From positions 1-64,000 of the forward strand of contig CALLDR010000163.1 of assembly GCA_937997955.1 (NCBI GenBank): a DNA stretch of 64,000 nucleotides, read 5' to 3'. This DNA is from an uncultured Emergencia sp. (GTDB taxonomy: Bacteria; Bacillota; Clostridia; Peptostreptococcales; Anaerovoracaceae). The notes under the pieces were generated by a model that did not search any database, had not been told where the DNA came from, and was given only the letters and a program-made list of their open reading frames with translations. Made by a program: the position numbers and the translations under genes. Positions 16,228 to 23,907 of this stretch are shown piece by piece (the stretch's first letter is position 1; each line of letters begins with the position of its first letter).

Positions 16228-17244
16228 TCAGAGGAACTTCCTCAGATATTTCAGCGTCCGGATCATTTGGGACACGTAGCTGCACTCATTGTCGTACCAT
16301 GCGACTACGCGGACCTCGTAGATGTGGGTGCCGCACTTCTGCGCCAGGGTCTGGGTGGCGTCAAAGAGAGAGCCGTAGTTCATGCCGATGATGTCGCTGG
16401 ATACCAGCTCTTCCTCAGTGTATCCGAAGGAATCATTTGACGCAGCCTTCATAGCAGCGTTGATGCCCTCTACAGAAACGCTGTCCGTCTCGTCCTTTAA
16501 GGTAGCGTCCAGGATAGTGATGGAGCCGGAAGGTACCGGTACCCTCTGTGCTGAGCCGATCAGCTTGCCGTCCAGCTCAGGAATGACCAGGCCGATGGCC
16601 TTTGCCGCGCCGGTGCTGTTTGGCACGATGTTGATAGCGCCCGCTCTCGCCCGGCGGAAATCCCCTTTTCTGTGCGGGCCGTCCAGGATCATCTGATCGC
16701 CGGTGTAGGCGTGGATGGTGGTCATAAATCCTGTGCGCACCTCGCGATAGTCATTGAGGGCCTTTGCCATAGGGGCCAGGCAGTTGGTGGTGCAGGAGGC
16801 CGCGGAAATGATGTCGTCCTCGGCAGTCAGCGTCTCATGGTTGGTTCCGTAAACGATGGTCTTCAGATCGTTTCCCGCAGGAGCGGAAATGAGAACCTTC
16901 TTCGCTCCGGCACGAAGATGGGCTTCAGACTTGGCCTTGGAGCAGAAAAAGCCCGTACATTCTAAAACGATGTCGATGCCCATCTCCTTCCACGGCAGCT
17001 TCTCCGGTTCCTTCTCAGACAGGATCGTGATCCTCCTGCCGTCTACGGTGATGGAGCTGTCGTCGCTGGTCACAGTATGACCATGATAGCCGCCCTGTAC
17101 GCTGTCATATTTCAGCAGATGGGCCAGCATTCCAGGGTCAGTCAGGTCGTTGATCGCCGCGACTTCCATCGTCTCGTCCTCAAAGATCTGTCTGAAAGCC
17201 AGCCTTCCAATTCTTCCGAATCCGTTAATTGCAATTTTTGTCAT
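16228..17244 (-). CDS. gap: Glyceraldehyde-3-phosphate dehydrogenase
   Basis: Glycolytic enzyme that oxidises and phosphorylates glyceraldehyde 3-phosphate with NAD. The Rossmann start KIAINGFGRIGRLAFR, the NAD-selecting Asp (AINDLTD), the catalytic Cys in SAASCTTNCLAP and the phosphate-binding GDFRRARAGAINIVPNSTGAAKA are all present. 338 residues from the ATG at 17244, after AGGAGG. It is not followed by pgk or tpi as in many clostridia; instead a DeoR regulator lies upstream, probably in one transcript. This suggests sugar-responsive control. Confidence 0.97.
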   Translation of the reverse strand: MTKIAINGFGRIGRLAFRQIFEDETMEVAAINDLTDPGMLAHLLKYDSVQGGYHGHTVTSDDSSITVDGRRITILSEKEPEKLPWKEMGIDIVLECTGFFCSKAKSEAHLRAGAKKVLISAPAGNDLKTIVYGTNHETLTAEDDIISAASCTTNCLAPMAKALNDYREVRTGFMTTIHAYTGDQMILDGPHRKGDFRRARAGAINIVPNSTGAAKAIGLVIPELDGKLIGSAQRVPVPSGSITILDATLKDETDSVSVEGINAAMKAASNDSFGYTEEELVSSDIIGMNYGSLFDATQTLAQKCGTHIYEVRVVAWYDNECSYVSQMIRTLKYLRKFL

Positions 17245-17287
17245 GTTAGATATCCTCCTCATCTTCTCTCATTATTATGTTCAATAT

Positions 17288-18049
17288 CTACTCTTTCTTT
17301 ACCTGTTCTGCCTGATAAACCGTGGTATGCTGCTCATATGCCAGGTGCTCCATCCGGTCTGTAATGATGCGCGCTTCGTTGAGAGCCGCAAAGGTCACAG
17401 AAGAAATTCGCCCGAACTTGGCGTGGTCCGCCAGCACATAAGCCTCGGCGGACTGCTTCATCACCGCTGTCTTTACAGCCGCTTCGCTGATATCCGGCGT
17501 GGTAAAGCCCCGATCCAGATCGATGCCGTTGGCCCCCATGAAGCACTTTGAGAAATTATACTGGCCGATGGCTTCCACCGCCGTGGTCCCCACCGCGGCT
17601 TCCGTGGACGGCCTGAGCAGACCGCCGATGATATACGCTGAAAGCCCTCTCTGGATCAGTTTCTTGGCGTGGGTCACGCCATTGGTCACATAGGTCACGT
17701 TTTTCTGAACCAGATAGTCGATCATCTTCTCCGTGGTGGTTCCCGCGTCGAGAAAAACAAAATCATGTTCCTGAATCAGGGAGGCCGCATATCTGGCGAT
17801 AGCGTCTTTCTCCGCGACATTGATCAAAGTTCGGGAGGCCACGTCCGTGGAGCCGAATATCATATCTCCGCTGACGGAAACAGCGCCGCCAAACACCTTC
17901 TTCAGCTTTCCCATCTGATCCAGTTCGCTGATATCCCGGCGAATGGTGGATTCACTGATGCGCAGCGTCTCCGCCAGTTCCTTTACCTTCACAGCGTCTT
18001 TGATCTTCAGCTGCTCCAGAATCTTTCGCTGCCTCTCGTTTTGTAGCAT
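17288..18049 (-). CDS. DeoR-family sugar-phosphate-responsive regulator
   Basis: 253 residues: an N-terminal HTH (RQRKILEQLKIKDAVKVKELAETLRISESTIRRDISELDQMGKL) and a C-terminal DeoR sensor domain of the isomerase-like fold with the signature FLDAGTTTEKM and ANGIDLDRGFTTPD. Such regulators bind phosphorylated sugars. The gene is 43 bp upstream of gap and both share a promoter overlapped by two copies of a 13-bp motif (18081-18123). Autoregulation and control of gap is therefore the simplest reading. Ligand unknown. Confidence 0.9.
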   Translation of the reverse strand: MLQNERQRKILEQLKIKDAVKVKELAETLRISESTIRRDISELDQMGKLKKVFGGAVSVSGDMIFGSTDVASRTLINVAEKDAIARYAASLIQEHDFVFLDAGTTTEKMIDYLVQKNVTYVTNGVTHAKKLIQRGLSAYIIGGLLRPSTEAAVGTTAVEAIGQYNFSKCFMGANGIDLDRGFTTPDISEAAVKTAVMKQSAEAYVLADHAKFGRISSVTFAALNEARIITDRMEHLAYEQHTTVYQAEQVKKE

Positions 18050-18071
18050 GTTCTTCCCTCCTGTTGGCTAT

Positions 18072-18123
18072 AGTATAGCACAAATTCGGTCAAGGTCAAT
18101 CATTTTATTTCAAATTCGGTCAA
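18072..18123 (-). promoter_or_regulatory. Promoter of deoR-gap with two operator repeats
   Basis: On the minus strand TTGACC (18099-18094) and TATACT (18077-18072) are 16 bp apart. The 13-mer CAAATTCGGTCAA occurs at 18081-18093, inside the spacer, and again at 18111-18123, exactly 30 bp (three helical turns) upstream. These are good candidates for the DeoR operators. Confidence 0.8.
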
Positions 18124-18231
18124 AATTTTTCAAAAAACTTTTTTTCCATCCTTCGCGATATACTGCACATAAAAGCGCCCGCCATCTGCCGTTGTAGAAA
18201 ACCAGTTTGCCATTGGGTTCCATGAGTGAAA

Positions 18232-18529
18232 TGACCGCATAATCGTTATATTAACTAATTGCAGTCATTTTTCAAAAATAAAAAAATGAAATCTGACCGC
18301 AATCGTCGTACTATTAGTTCATGCAGTCAGATTGAAGGAAAAAACGCTTGCAATACCCTTGTCTAGATAACTGTAGCTGCCATGAAATAGCCCGTTGCAG
18401 TCAAATAACTGGGTCAATAAAGGCATAATCTGACCGCAACTCCGCCGATATCGACAGTTGCAGTCAAAATGCTCTTACCATCGGGACGAAAAATGACCGC
18501 ATGAGCCTGAAAAACTCCCTTTGCGGTCA
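18232..18529. repeat. Phased array of five TGACYGCA-N20-TGCRGTCA elements
   Basis: Elements lie at 18232-18267, 18294-18329, 18368-18403, 18431-18466 and 18494-18529. Each has an 8-bp arm, exactly 20 variable bases and the complementary arm; arms extend by 3-4 bp in some copies. The third has a decayed left arm (TAACTGTA). Starts are 62, 74, 63 and 63 bp apart. Cores and linkers do not match each other. The array fills the gap between the dapF stop and the deoR promoter. No cas gene, transposase or reading frame accompanies it. The last element has a T run after it on the minus strand and could also end dapF transcripts. Confidence 0.9.
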
Positions 18530-18571
18530 TTTGCCTCCAAATCTCCAAGTAAGTCGACTTTCAATTGACAA

Positions 18572-19396
18572 TCATATCTTACATTCCCCTTCATACACGA
18601 TCACGGCCGGTCCGCTGAGGTACAGGTCCCTGATGGAGCCGTCCTCCCGCACCACGTCCACATACAGGGTGCCTCCGGTCATGGACACCGCCGTATGCTC
18701 GCCGCTGACCAGACCCTTTTTCGTCAAAACCGCCGCCACGGAGCCGGTTCCCGTGCCGCAGGCATGGGTAAAGTCCTCCACGCCCCGCTCAAAGGTCCTC
18801 TCCCAAAGGGCGTCCGGTCCGGTCATATCGTAGAAGTTGACGTTTGCTCCCTTCGGCAAGGACGGATGGCGGCGCAGGGCGGCTCCCAGACGGCGCAGCT
18901 CCTCTTCATCAGCAGAGCGCAGTCCCGGATACTCCACCGCCAGATGAGGCAGGCCGGGCTCTCCCAGCTCTACATACGCGCAGGCCCAGACCTGCCCGCA
19001 GGCCTCCAGCTCCCTGGACAGCTCCATCTTCGTCACGTCGTTAAGGCGAATCTTATACTGGTCTTCCGACAGCCGCCAGGCCGTCACAGGCCCCGCCGTA
19101 GTCTCGATGACCATCTCTTCCCCAGCCAGGCCCTTTTCAAAGCCATACTTGGCGATGCACCTGGCGCCGTTGCCGCACATCTCTCCCCGGCTGCCGTCTC
19201 CGTTGAAAAACTCCATCCGGAAATCACCGCCCGCCTGGGGCCGGCCGACGAACATCATGCCGTCAGCGCCTACAGCCATGCGCCTTTGACAGAGGGAGGC
19301 CGCCAGTTTCTCCATGGCCTCTTCAGAAAGCTTTCCCTCCCTGTCGTCGACGATGATGAAATCGTTCCCGGCTCCCTGCATTTTCGTAAATTTCAT
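18572..19396 (-). CDS. dapF: Diaminopimelate epimerase
   Basis: Interconverts LL- and meso-diaminopimelate in lysine and murein synthesis, or in the reverse sense during DAP use. The two catalytic cysteines are in MCGNGARC and HACGTGTGSVA. The start MKFTKMQGAGNDFIIVDD is the family start; 274 residues. The ATG at 19396 has AAGGAG eight bases upstream and is preceded by a run of 18-bp repeats that each hold a similar site. Last gene of a probable transcript spmA-spmB-LD-carboxypeptidase-lysA-zinc protein-dapF. Confidence 0.95.
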   Translation of the reverse strand: MKFTKMQGAGNDFIIVDDREGKLSEEAMEKLAASLCQRRMAVGADGMMFVGRPQAGGDFRMEFFNGDGSRGEMCGNGARCIAKYGFEKGLAGEEMVIETTAGPVTAWRLSEDQYKIRLNDVTKMELSRELEACGQVWACAYVELGEPGLPHLAVEYPGLRSADEEELRRLGAALRRHPSLPKGANVNFYDMTGPDALWERTFERGVEDFTHACGTGTGSVAAVLTKKGLVSGEHTAVSMTGGTLYVDVVREDGSIRDLYLSGPAVIVYEGECKI

Positions 19397-19468
19397 AGGC
19401 TTCACTCCTTTCATGGACTTTACTACTTTCATAAGCCTCACTTCTTTCGCAGGCTTCACTCTTTCTTA
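19397..19468 (-). repeat. Four 18-bp repeats, each a ribosome-binding site plus start-like codon, before dapF
   Basis: The unit AAAGNAGTGARGYYTATG is repeated in tandem with an 18-bp (six-codon) period. Its last codon is GCG at 19450 and ATG at 19432, 19414 and 19396. All ATGs are in the dapF frame, so translation could begin at three positions or the real one at 19396. The first repeat contains the stop codon of the upstream gene. This looks like expansion of the initiation region. Confidence 0.85.
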
Positions 19469-19848
19469 CCATTATATATCTCCATCAGCTCCTCCACCGT
19501 CAGCTCCGCTCCCTCCAAGGCCGCGCGCTCCGGCGTCCGGACGGACAAGGCCACCTTCTCCACCGTAACGTAGATCCGTCTCAGGTCCTTGCCCCTGTAT
19601 TTCTTCAGCTTCCCTACCAGCGTAGTGGTCGTAAAAGACAGCCCTGTCACATCGTCCTGACTGACCTTCAGAATACTGCCGCACTGCGGACACAGGAAAT
19701 GATAATCCTTGGTGAGCAGCTTCCACTCCTCTTTGACCAGCCACTTGGGCTTTTCCTCCCCGCAGAGGGGACAGCGCTTCAGCTTCAGGTCGGCAAACCG
19801 CAGCGGCACGCTGTACATGGTATTCTCATTTCGTTCAAATCCAGCCAT
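19456..19848 (-). CDS. Hypothetical protein with a zinc ribbon
   Basis: 130 residues, not recognised as a named family. Two CxxC pairs (KRCPLCGEE near residue 28 and FLCPQCGS near residue 55) form a zinc ribbon, followed by a beta-rich segment (LSFTTTTLVGKLKKYRGKDLRRIYVTVEKV) and a short helical end. The ATG at 19848 is preceded by AAAGGAG. It is placed between lysA and dapF; the stop codon lies in the repeat before dapF, so translation of the two is probably coupled. Nucleic-acid binding is possible but not shown. Confidence 0.75.
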   Translation of the reverse strand: MAGFERNENTMYSVPLRFADLKLKRCPLCGEEKPKWLVKEEWKLLTKDYHFLCPQCGSILKVSQDDVTGLSFTTTTLVGKLKKYRGKDLRRIYVTVEKVALSVRTPERAALEGAELTVEELMEIYNGKKE

Positions 19849-19886
19849 TTTTACGCTCCTTTCCACGCCTCTTTATGATGCGCCAA

Positions 19887-19912
19887 AAGCACAACCTCCT
19901 TTGGCTGTGCTT
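19887..19912 (-). terminator. Weak hairpin between lysA and the zinc-ribbon gene
   Basis: AAGCACA/TGTGCTT form a seven-bp stem on the minus strand, followed by only a short TTTT. It may be a partial terminator or a processing site within the transcript. The loop contains AAAGGAGG. Confidence 0.35.
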
Positions 19913-19949
19913 CCGCTTCTCTTATATTTTCCCGTATATTCTATGCGCG

Positions 19950-21230
19950 TTATATGTATTCATTTTTGATCATATCGTCGTAGGTCTGCCGTCTGACCAC
20001 CAGCCGGTCCTCTCCGCCCTTGACGAAGACCACGGCAGGAAGGGTGTTCTTGTTGTAATTGCTGGCCATACTGTAGCCATACGCTCCTGTAGAATAGATG
20101 GCAAAGATGTCGCCGGCTTCCGGTTTTGCCACGGCAAGGTCCCTGATCAAAATGTCTCCCGACTCACAGCACTTGCCGCACACAGTCACCACGTCCGCAG
20201 GCTCCTCTTCGGCCTTATTGGCCATAACGCCTGTATAGACCGCCTGGTACAGGGCCGGCCTGATGTTGTCCGTCATGCCGCCGTCTACAGACATGTATTT
20301 GCGCACGCCTTTGATCTCTTTGATGCTGCCTACGGTGTAAAGGGTGATGCCGGCCTCCGCGGCGATGCTCCGCCCCGGCTCGATGACCACATTGGGCCGG
20401 TCCAGTCCCAGCTGGCCGTAATAGCTGTCGATCCTCTCCATCATCGGGTCCAGAAAATACCGGTAGGCCGGACGCTCTTCGTCTACGTAGGTCACGCCGA
20501 AGCCGCCGCCCAGGTTCAGCTCCTTCAGCTCATATCCGAGCTTCTCCCGCACCTTCGTAACCAGCTCCAGCAGAATGTCCAGAGCCTGCAGATGGGAGCT
20601 GTTGTCCAGAAGCTGGGAGCCTACGTGGAAATGAAGTCCATACAGCTCCACATATTCTGAATCTATGGCCGCCCTGATCTGCGGCAGGATCACGTCGTCA
20701 TCCAGGGGAATCCCGAACTTGGAATCCTTCTTGCCGGTAACGATGTAGTCGTGGGTGCTGCTCTTGACCCCCGGCGTGATGCGGAACAAGACCTTCATGG
20801 TCTTTCCCTTCGCTTTACACACCTCTTCGATCAGGGCCAGCTCCTGCAGGCTGTCGATGATAATGCGGCCAATACCGTAGTCCACCGCCATCTCCAGCTC
20901 TTCCCTGCTCTTGTTGTTGCCGTTGAATTCGATCCGCTCCGCGGGGAATCCGGCTTTGATGGCCGTATAGAGCTCGCCGCCGGAGACTACGTCCACGCAC
21001 ATGCCGCAGTTTTCCACCAGCTTCGCCATGGCCAGGGTGAAAAACGCCTTTGCCGCGTAGGCGACTCTGGTGTTGGCGTACCTGTCGACAAAGTCACGCC
21101 GCAGCTCGTCAAATCTGCCGATGATGTCGTTTTCCGCGTAAACAAAGAGTGGCGTTCCGTATTTTTCCGCAAGGGCGACGGTGTCACACCCGTCAAAGTA
21201 CAACTTGTTGTCCTTGATTGTTTTCATCAT
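19950..21230 (-). CDS. lysA: Diaminopimelate decarboxylase
   Basis: PLP enzyme of fold type III that converts meso-DAP to L-lysine. Markers: the PLP lysine in VAYAAKAFFTLAMAKLV, the cofactor segment LHFHVGSQL, GGGFGVTY and the C-terminal CGKCCESGDIL that supplies the active-site cysteine of the partner subunit. 426 residues from the ATG at 21230, ten bases after GAGGAG; the longer frame is not conserved. The 97 bp upstream are too short for a lysine riboswitch. In this context it may serve DAP catabolism as well as lysine synthesis. Confidence 0.96.
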   Translation of the reverse strand: MMKTIKDNKLYFDGCDTVALAEKYGTPLFVYAENDIIGRFDELRRDFVDRYANTRVAYAAKAFFTLAMAKLVENCGMCVDVVSGGELYTAIKAGFPAERIEFNGNNKSREELEMAVDYGIGRIIIDSLQELALIEEVCKAKGKTMKVLFRITPGVKSSTHDYIVTGKKDSKFGIPLDDDVILPQIRAAIDSEYVELYGLHFHVGSQLLDNSSHLQALDILLELVTKVREKLGYELKELNLGGGFGVTYVDEERPAYRYFLDPMMERIDSYYGQLGLDRPNVVIEPGRSIAAEAGITLYTVGSIKEIKGVRKYMSVDGGMTDNIRPALYQAVYTGVMANKAEEEPADVVTVCGKCCESGDILIRDLAVAKPEAGDIFAIYSTGAYGYSMASNYNKNTLPAVVFVKGGEDRLVVRRQTYDDMIKNEYI

Positions 21231-21327
21231 GATGTTGCTGCTCCTCAAATCTATGTATTTTTTGCCCCGCAGTGGGGAAATGTTCTGTTCAAAAGAAAGG
21301 GCGGCGGCAAGATCCGCCGCCCGCAGG

Positions 21328-22251
21328 TTATCTCTCCGTGTCAAAGAGGATCGTCTTCGACGCCGTGTCGATGGTGCACATGGCCCCCATCGGCAGGGTC
21401 ATCATCGGGGCCCCGTGCCCTGATTGAATATTATGTATGACAGGAATATTCAATCCTTCCAGAATGTCACTGAAACATCTGATAACATCATACTCCGGAC
21501 AATCTGCATTGTCAACCTTTGTAAACTGGCCGAGCAGTATTCCGCTGCACGCCTTCAGCTTGCCTGCGTTTCTCAGGTGATACGTCCATTTTTCAATCTT
21601 GGTTATCGGTTCGCAGACCTCTTCTATGAACAAAATCTTCCCTTCCGTATCCACCTCATACGGGGTGCCTATGCTGGCGGAAAGCAGGGAAAGGTTTCCG
21701 CCTGTCAGCCGTCCGCTGGCTTTTCCCTCCTTCAGGACCTGGATATCAAAGCCCTCCGGGTTTCTGAAAGCGTACTGTCCTTCCGCGTTCAGCGCCTCAA
21801 AGAAGGACGCCCTGGTTTCCGGGTCGAAATCGTCGGCCATATTAGATGAGACCATAGGTCCGTGAAAGGTGACCAGGCCGCAGTTCTGATTCAGCGCCAG
21901 ATGCAGATTGGTTATGTCGCTGTAGCCGACAAAGATCTTCGGATTTTCCCGAATCAGGTCATAATCTATGTATTCCATGGCCCGGCTGCTGCCGTCGCCG
22001 CCGCGGACGCAGAAGACGGCGTCCACCTCAGGGTCCGCGAACATTCTGTTGATCCACTCGCCCCGTGTCTGTCCGCTGCCGGCCATATAGCCGGCGTAAT
22101 TGACGTCCAGGTTATCTGCCAGCTTCACCCTGTAGCCCATGCCCTCTATGGTCTGGACGCACTGGGAAATTCTCTCCGTGCTGATGCAGGAGCTCGGGCA
22201 GATCAGGCCGATACAGCTGTTTTCTTTTAACTTCTTCGGATATCTCATCAT
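21328..22251 (-). CDS. LD-carboxypeptidase (peptidase S66, murein tetrapeptide carboxypeptidase)
   Basis: Removes the terminal D-Ala from murein tetrapeptides (L,D-bond). The S66 catalytic triad is visible: Ser in the VGYSDITNL nucleophile elbow, Glu in ILFIEEVCEP and His in IQSGHGAPMMTLP. 307 residues without signal peptide, so it acts in the cytoplasm on imported murein peptides. MccF-like self-immunity proteins share the fold. The ATG at 22251 is one base after the spmB stop and has little ribosome site of its own, so translation is probably coupled to spmB. Confidence 0.9.
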   Translation of the reverse strand: MMRYPKKLKENSCIGLICPSSCISTERISQCVQTIEGMGYRVKLADNLDVNYAGYMAGSGQTRGEWINRMFADPEVDAVFCVRGGDGSSRAMEYIDYDLIRENPKIFVGYSDITNLHLALNQNCGLVTFHGPMVSSNMADDFDPETRASFFEALNAEGQYAFRNPEGFDIQVLKEGKASGRLTGGNLSLLSASIGTPYEVDTEGKILFIEEVCEPITKIEKWTYHLRNAGKLKACSGILLGQFTKVDNADCPEYDVIRCFSDILEGLNIPVIHNIQSGHGAPMMTLPMGAMCTIDTASKTILFDTER

Positions 22252-22252
22252 A

Positions 22253-22786
22253 CTAGAACCACATAACATTGACGACTACGGCAGAAGCGATCAGGGATGC
22301 CAGGTCGCCCAGCAGGCCTGCCGCGATGGAATGTCTCGTGTTGCTGACGCCGACAGAACCGAAGTATACTGCTACGATGTAGAAGGTCGTCTCTGTGGAG
22401 CCCAGAGCTACAGACGCGATACGTCCGATCTGGGACTGGGTGCCGTAGGTTTTCAGAAGCTCAGCCATCAGGCCTTCTGCTGCGCCGCCGGAGAAGGATC
22501 TCATGATGCCCATCGGAAGCACTTCACTAGGCAGGCCGATCAGATTGGTGACCGGAGCGATCAGGTCGCAAAAGGCGTCCAGCGCGCCGGAGGCTCTCAG
22601 CATACCGATAGCGCAGAGCATGGCTACCAGATAAGGAATAATCATGATGGCTACAGAAAAGCCTTCTTTCGCGCCTTCTGTAAATGCCGAATAAACAGGA
22701 ACCTTCTTAATGATCGCGTACAGCGCGACTACCGCGACCACTACAGGAATCGCCCATAACGATATTGTCTCTAATACTGCTGTCAT
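22253..22786 (-). CDS. spmB: Spore maturation protein SpmB (nucleoside-recognition/gate domain)
   Basis: 177 residues, very hydrophobic, with about four membrane helices and the gate-domain signatures LPMGIMRSFSGGAAEGLM and ALGSTETTFYIVAVYFGSVGV that define SpmB. In Bacillus spmA and spmB are needed for core dehydration of the spore. The biochemical function is unproved; the gate domain is shared with nucleoside transporters. spmA lies 10 bp upstream and an LD-carboxypeptidase follows at once. A sigma-54 type promoter precedes the pair, which is unusual for a sporulation gene. Confidence 0.92.
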   Translation of the reverse strand: MTAVLETISLWAIPVVVAVVALYAIIKKVPVYSAFTEGAKEGFSVAIMIIPYLVAMLCAIGMLRASGALDAFCDLIAPVTNLIGLPSEVLPMGIMRSFSGGAAEGLMAELLKTYGTQSQIGRIASVALGSTETTFYIVAVYFGSVGVSNTRHSIAAGLLGDLASLIASAVVVNVMWF

Positions 22787-22796
22787 GACTTACCTC

Positions 22797-23513
22797 CTAA
22801 AACGATACTGTCTTCTCATCTGCATAGACGGATTTGTAGCCTTCCGGAAGAACGATCGGATTGTCACCGACATAGTCCTCGTTGATTTCCAGAGTGCCCG
22901 CCGCGATTTCTCTTTCGATGACGTTCTCCCACTTCCATCTCTTTGTTCTCTGGAACAGAATGGTGAAGAATACGCCTACGATGGTGGAGATGCAGGTGGC
23001 GATAATAACCGGCGCGATGATCTCTGTAGCGCCTTCCGCCTGTACCTGGGAACGATAAGCGATGGCCGTCACAGGAATCAGAGTGATAGATGTGGTGGAT
23101 ATAGCCATCAGCATGCACTGCGCGTTGGTAGCGATACTCTTGGTAGGGTTCAGGGTCTGCAGCTCCTGCATGGCCTTCAGTCCAAACGGCGTAGCCGCGT
23201 TGCCGATGCCCAGGATATTAGCCGCGAAGTACAGCGCCATAGCGGAGTTGGCAGGATGATCCGCAGGCACTTCCGGGAACAGCTTTCTCATAACAGGGTA
23301 AATGGCTTTGCCCAGCTTCTCACAGAGTCCCGCCTGCTCCATGACCTTCATCAGGCCGCAGAAGAACGCCATGACGCCGATCAGGCCCAGCGCGATATCT
23401 ACGGCAGTCTGGGCGAAGTCTGTGATATTTTGCATTACGGCGTCCATCGTTCCTGTGATGCCGCCGGCGATGACTGCGATGACAACAAATGCCACCCAAA
23501 GATAATTCATCAT
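22797..23513 (-). CDS. spmA: Spore maturation protein SpmA (nucleoside-recognition/gate domain)
   Basis: 238-residue membrane protein. The segment FPEVPADHPANSAMALYFAANILGIGNAATPFGLKAMQELQ is the SpmA hallmark, followed by two or three more helices and a charged C-terminus. The ATG at 23513 has AGGAGG eleven bases upstream; a second ATG follows directly. First gene of the probable unit spmA-spmB-LD-carboxypeptidase-lysA. Its promoter (23680-23695) is of the -24/-12 class, shared in sequence with that of the M19 dipeptidase, so a role in murein-peptide uptake or release besides spore maturation is possible. Confidence 0.93.
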   Translation of the reverse strand: MMNYLWVAFVVIAVIAGGITGTMDAVMQNITDFAQTAVDIALGLIGVMAFFCGLMKVMEQAGLCEKLGKAIYPVMRKLFPEVPADHPANSAMALYFAANILGIGNAATPFGLKAMQELQTLNPTKSIATNAQCMLMAISTTSITLIPVTAIAYRSQVQAEGATEIIAPVIIATCISTIVGVFFTILFQRTKRWKWENVIEREIAAGTLEINEDYVGDNPIVLPEGYKSVYADEKTVSF

Positions 23514-23542
23514 AACAAAAAAGTCCTCCTTTAACTTATTTC

Positions 23543-23580
23543 GCATCTTTAAGATAAGATGCAATACTTCATGATTGCAT
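23543..23580 (-). promoter_or_regulatory. Two overlapping hairpins in the spmA leader
   Basis: ATGCAAT/ATTGCAT (23559-23565, 23574-23580) and GCATCTT/AAGATGC (23543-23549, 23556-23562) share bases 23559-23562 and so cannot form together. They sit just before the spmA ribosome site. A larger GC-rich stem lies at about 23599-23646. Together with the rest of 23514-23907 (two promoters and a palindrome) this accounts for the intergenic region; no gene is seen in it. Confidence 0.5.
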
Positions 23581-23679
23581 AAAGTCAAAATTCTCTTCTG
23601 GCAAAGGGCCGGGGCTCGCCATCCCTCTTTGCCGCCCGCCAGAGGAAAAATCTTAATGCATTTGTCGGAAATAAGTAGA

Positions 23680-23695
23680 GCAATTTTTGTGCCAA
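23680..23695 (-). promoter_or_regulatory. Sigma-54 (-24/-12) promoter of spmA-spmB-LD-carboxypeptidase
   Basis: The minus strand reads TTGGCACAAAAATTGCT, with GG (23693-23692) and GC (23681-23680) exactly ten bases apart, matching the consensus TGGCAC-N5-TTGC. The same 17-mer stands before the M19 dipeptidase. Transcription would start near 23669, about 155 bases before spmA. Confidence 0.85.
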
Positions 23696-23757
23696 GCCTA
23701 AATTTTCGGTGTTTTGCCCCAGCATCTTACAATTTGTTCCAAAATCCGCGCCGCTTT

Positions 23758-23773
23758 GTCCGGTTTTCCGGAC
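23758..23773. promoter_or_regulatory. Candidate activator site between two divergent sigma-54 promoters
   Basis: GTCCGG-TTTT-CCGGAC is a perfect 6+4+6 palindrome. It is about 65 bp upstream of the spmA promoter and 83 bp upstream of the promoter at 23856, the range where sigma-54 activators bind. A GGACGTCC palindrome lies nearby (about 23791). Same-sequence copies were not found at the other promoters, so this is tentative. Confidence 0.4.
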
Positions 23774-23854
23774 TGCAAATCCTGTTTTTCGGACGTCCTT
23801 GTCCTCGCTTCCGCTGAAACCTTTCCGTCCGCTCAGCTTTACCCCCTTGCATTC

Positions 23855-23870
23855 AGGCATGTTTTTTGCT
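23855..23870 (+). promoter_or_regulatory. Sigma-54 (-24/-12) promoter of the membrane protein and VanX-like genes
   Basis: The plus strand reads AGGCATGTTTTTTGCT, with GG at 23856-23857 and GC at 23868-23869, ten bases between. It matches the consensus TGGCACG-N4-TTGC except at two positions. It lies 38 bp before the start codon of the next gene. Confidence 0.7.
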
Positions 23871-23907
23871 TAACTTATATATAGAGAATCAAGGAGGGGA
23901 CCCTTTT

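Noticed and set aside
18232..18529. CRISPR array
   Set aside because: Conserved parts are only 8 bp and lie on both sides of each core as inverted arms; linkers also vary and no cas genes are present.
9195..18529. Integron attC sites or type III toxin-antitoxin RNA repeats
   Set aside because: The arms do not fit the attC boxes, no integrase or cassette frames exist, and there is no ToxN-like gene beside the repeats.
21231..21327. Lysine riboswitch before lysA
   Set aside because: Only 97 bases between genes, too short and without the expected stems.
23585..23860. 91-residue minus-strand open frame
   Set aside because: It covers both sigma-54 promoters and hairpins of the leader, has no ribosome site and no recognisable domain.
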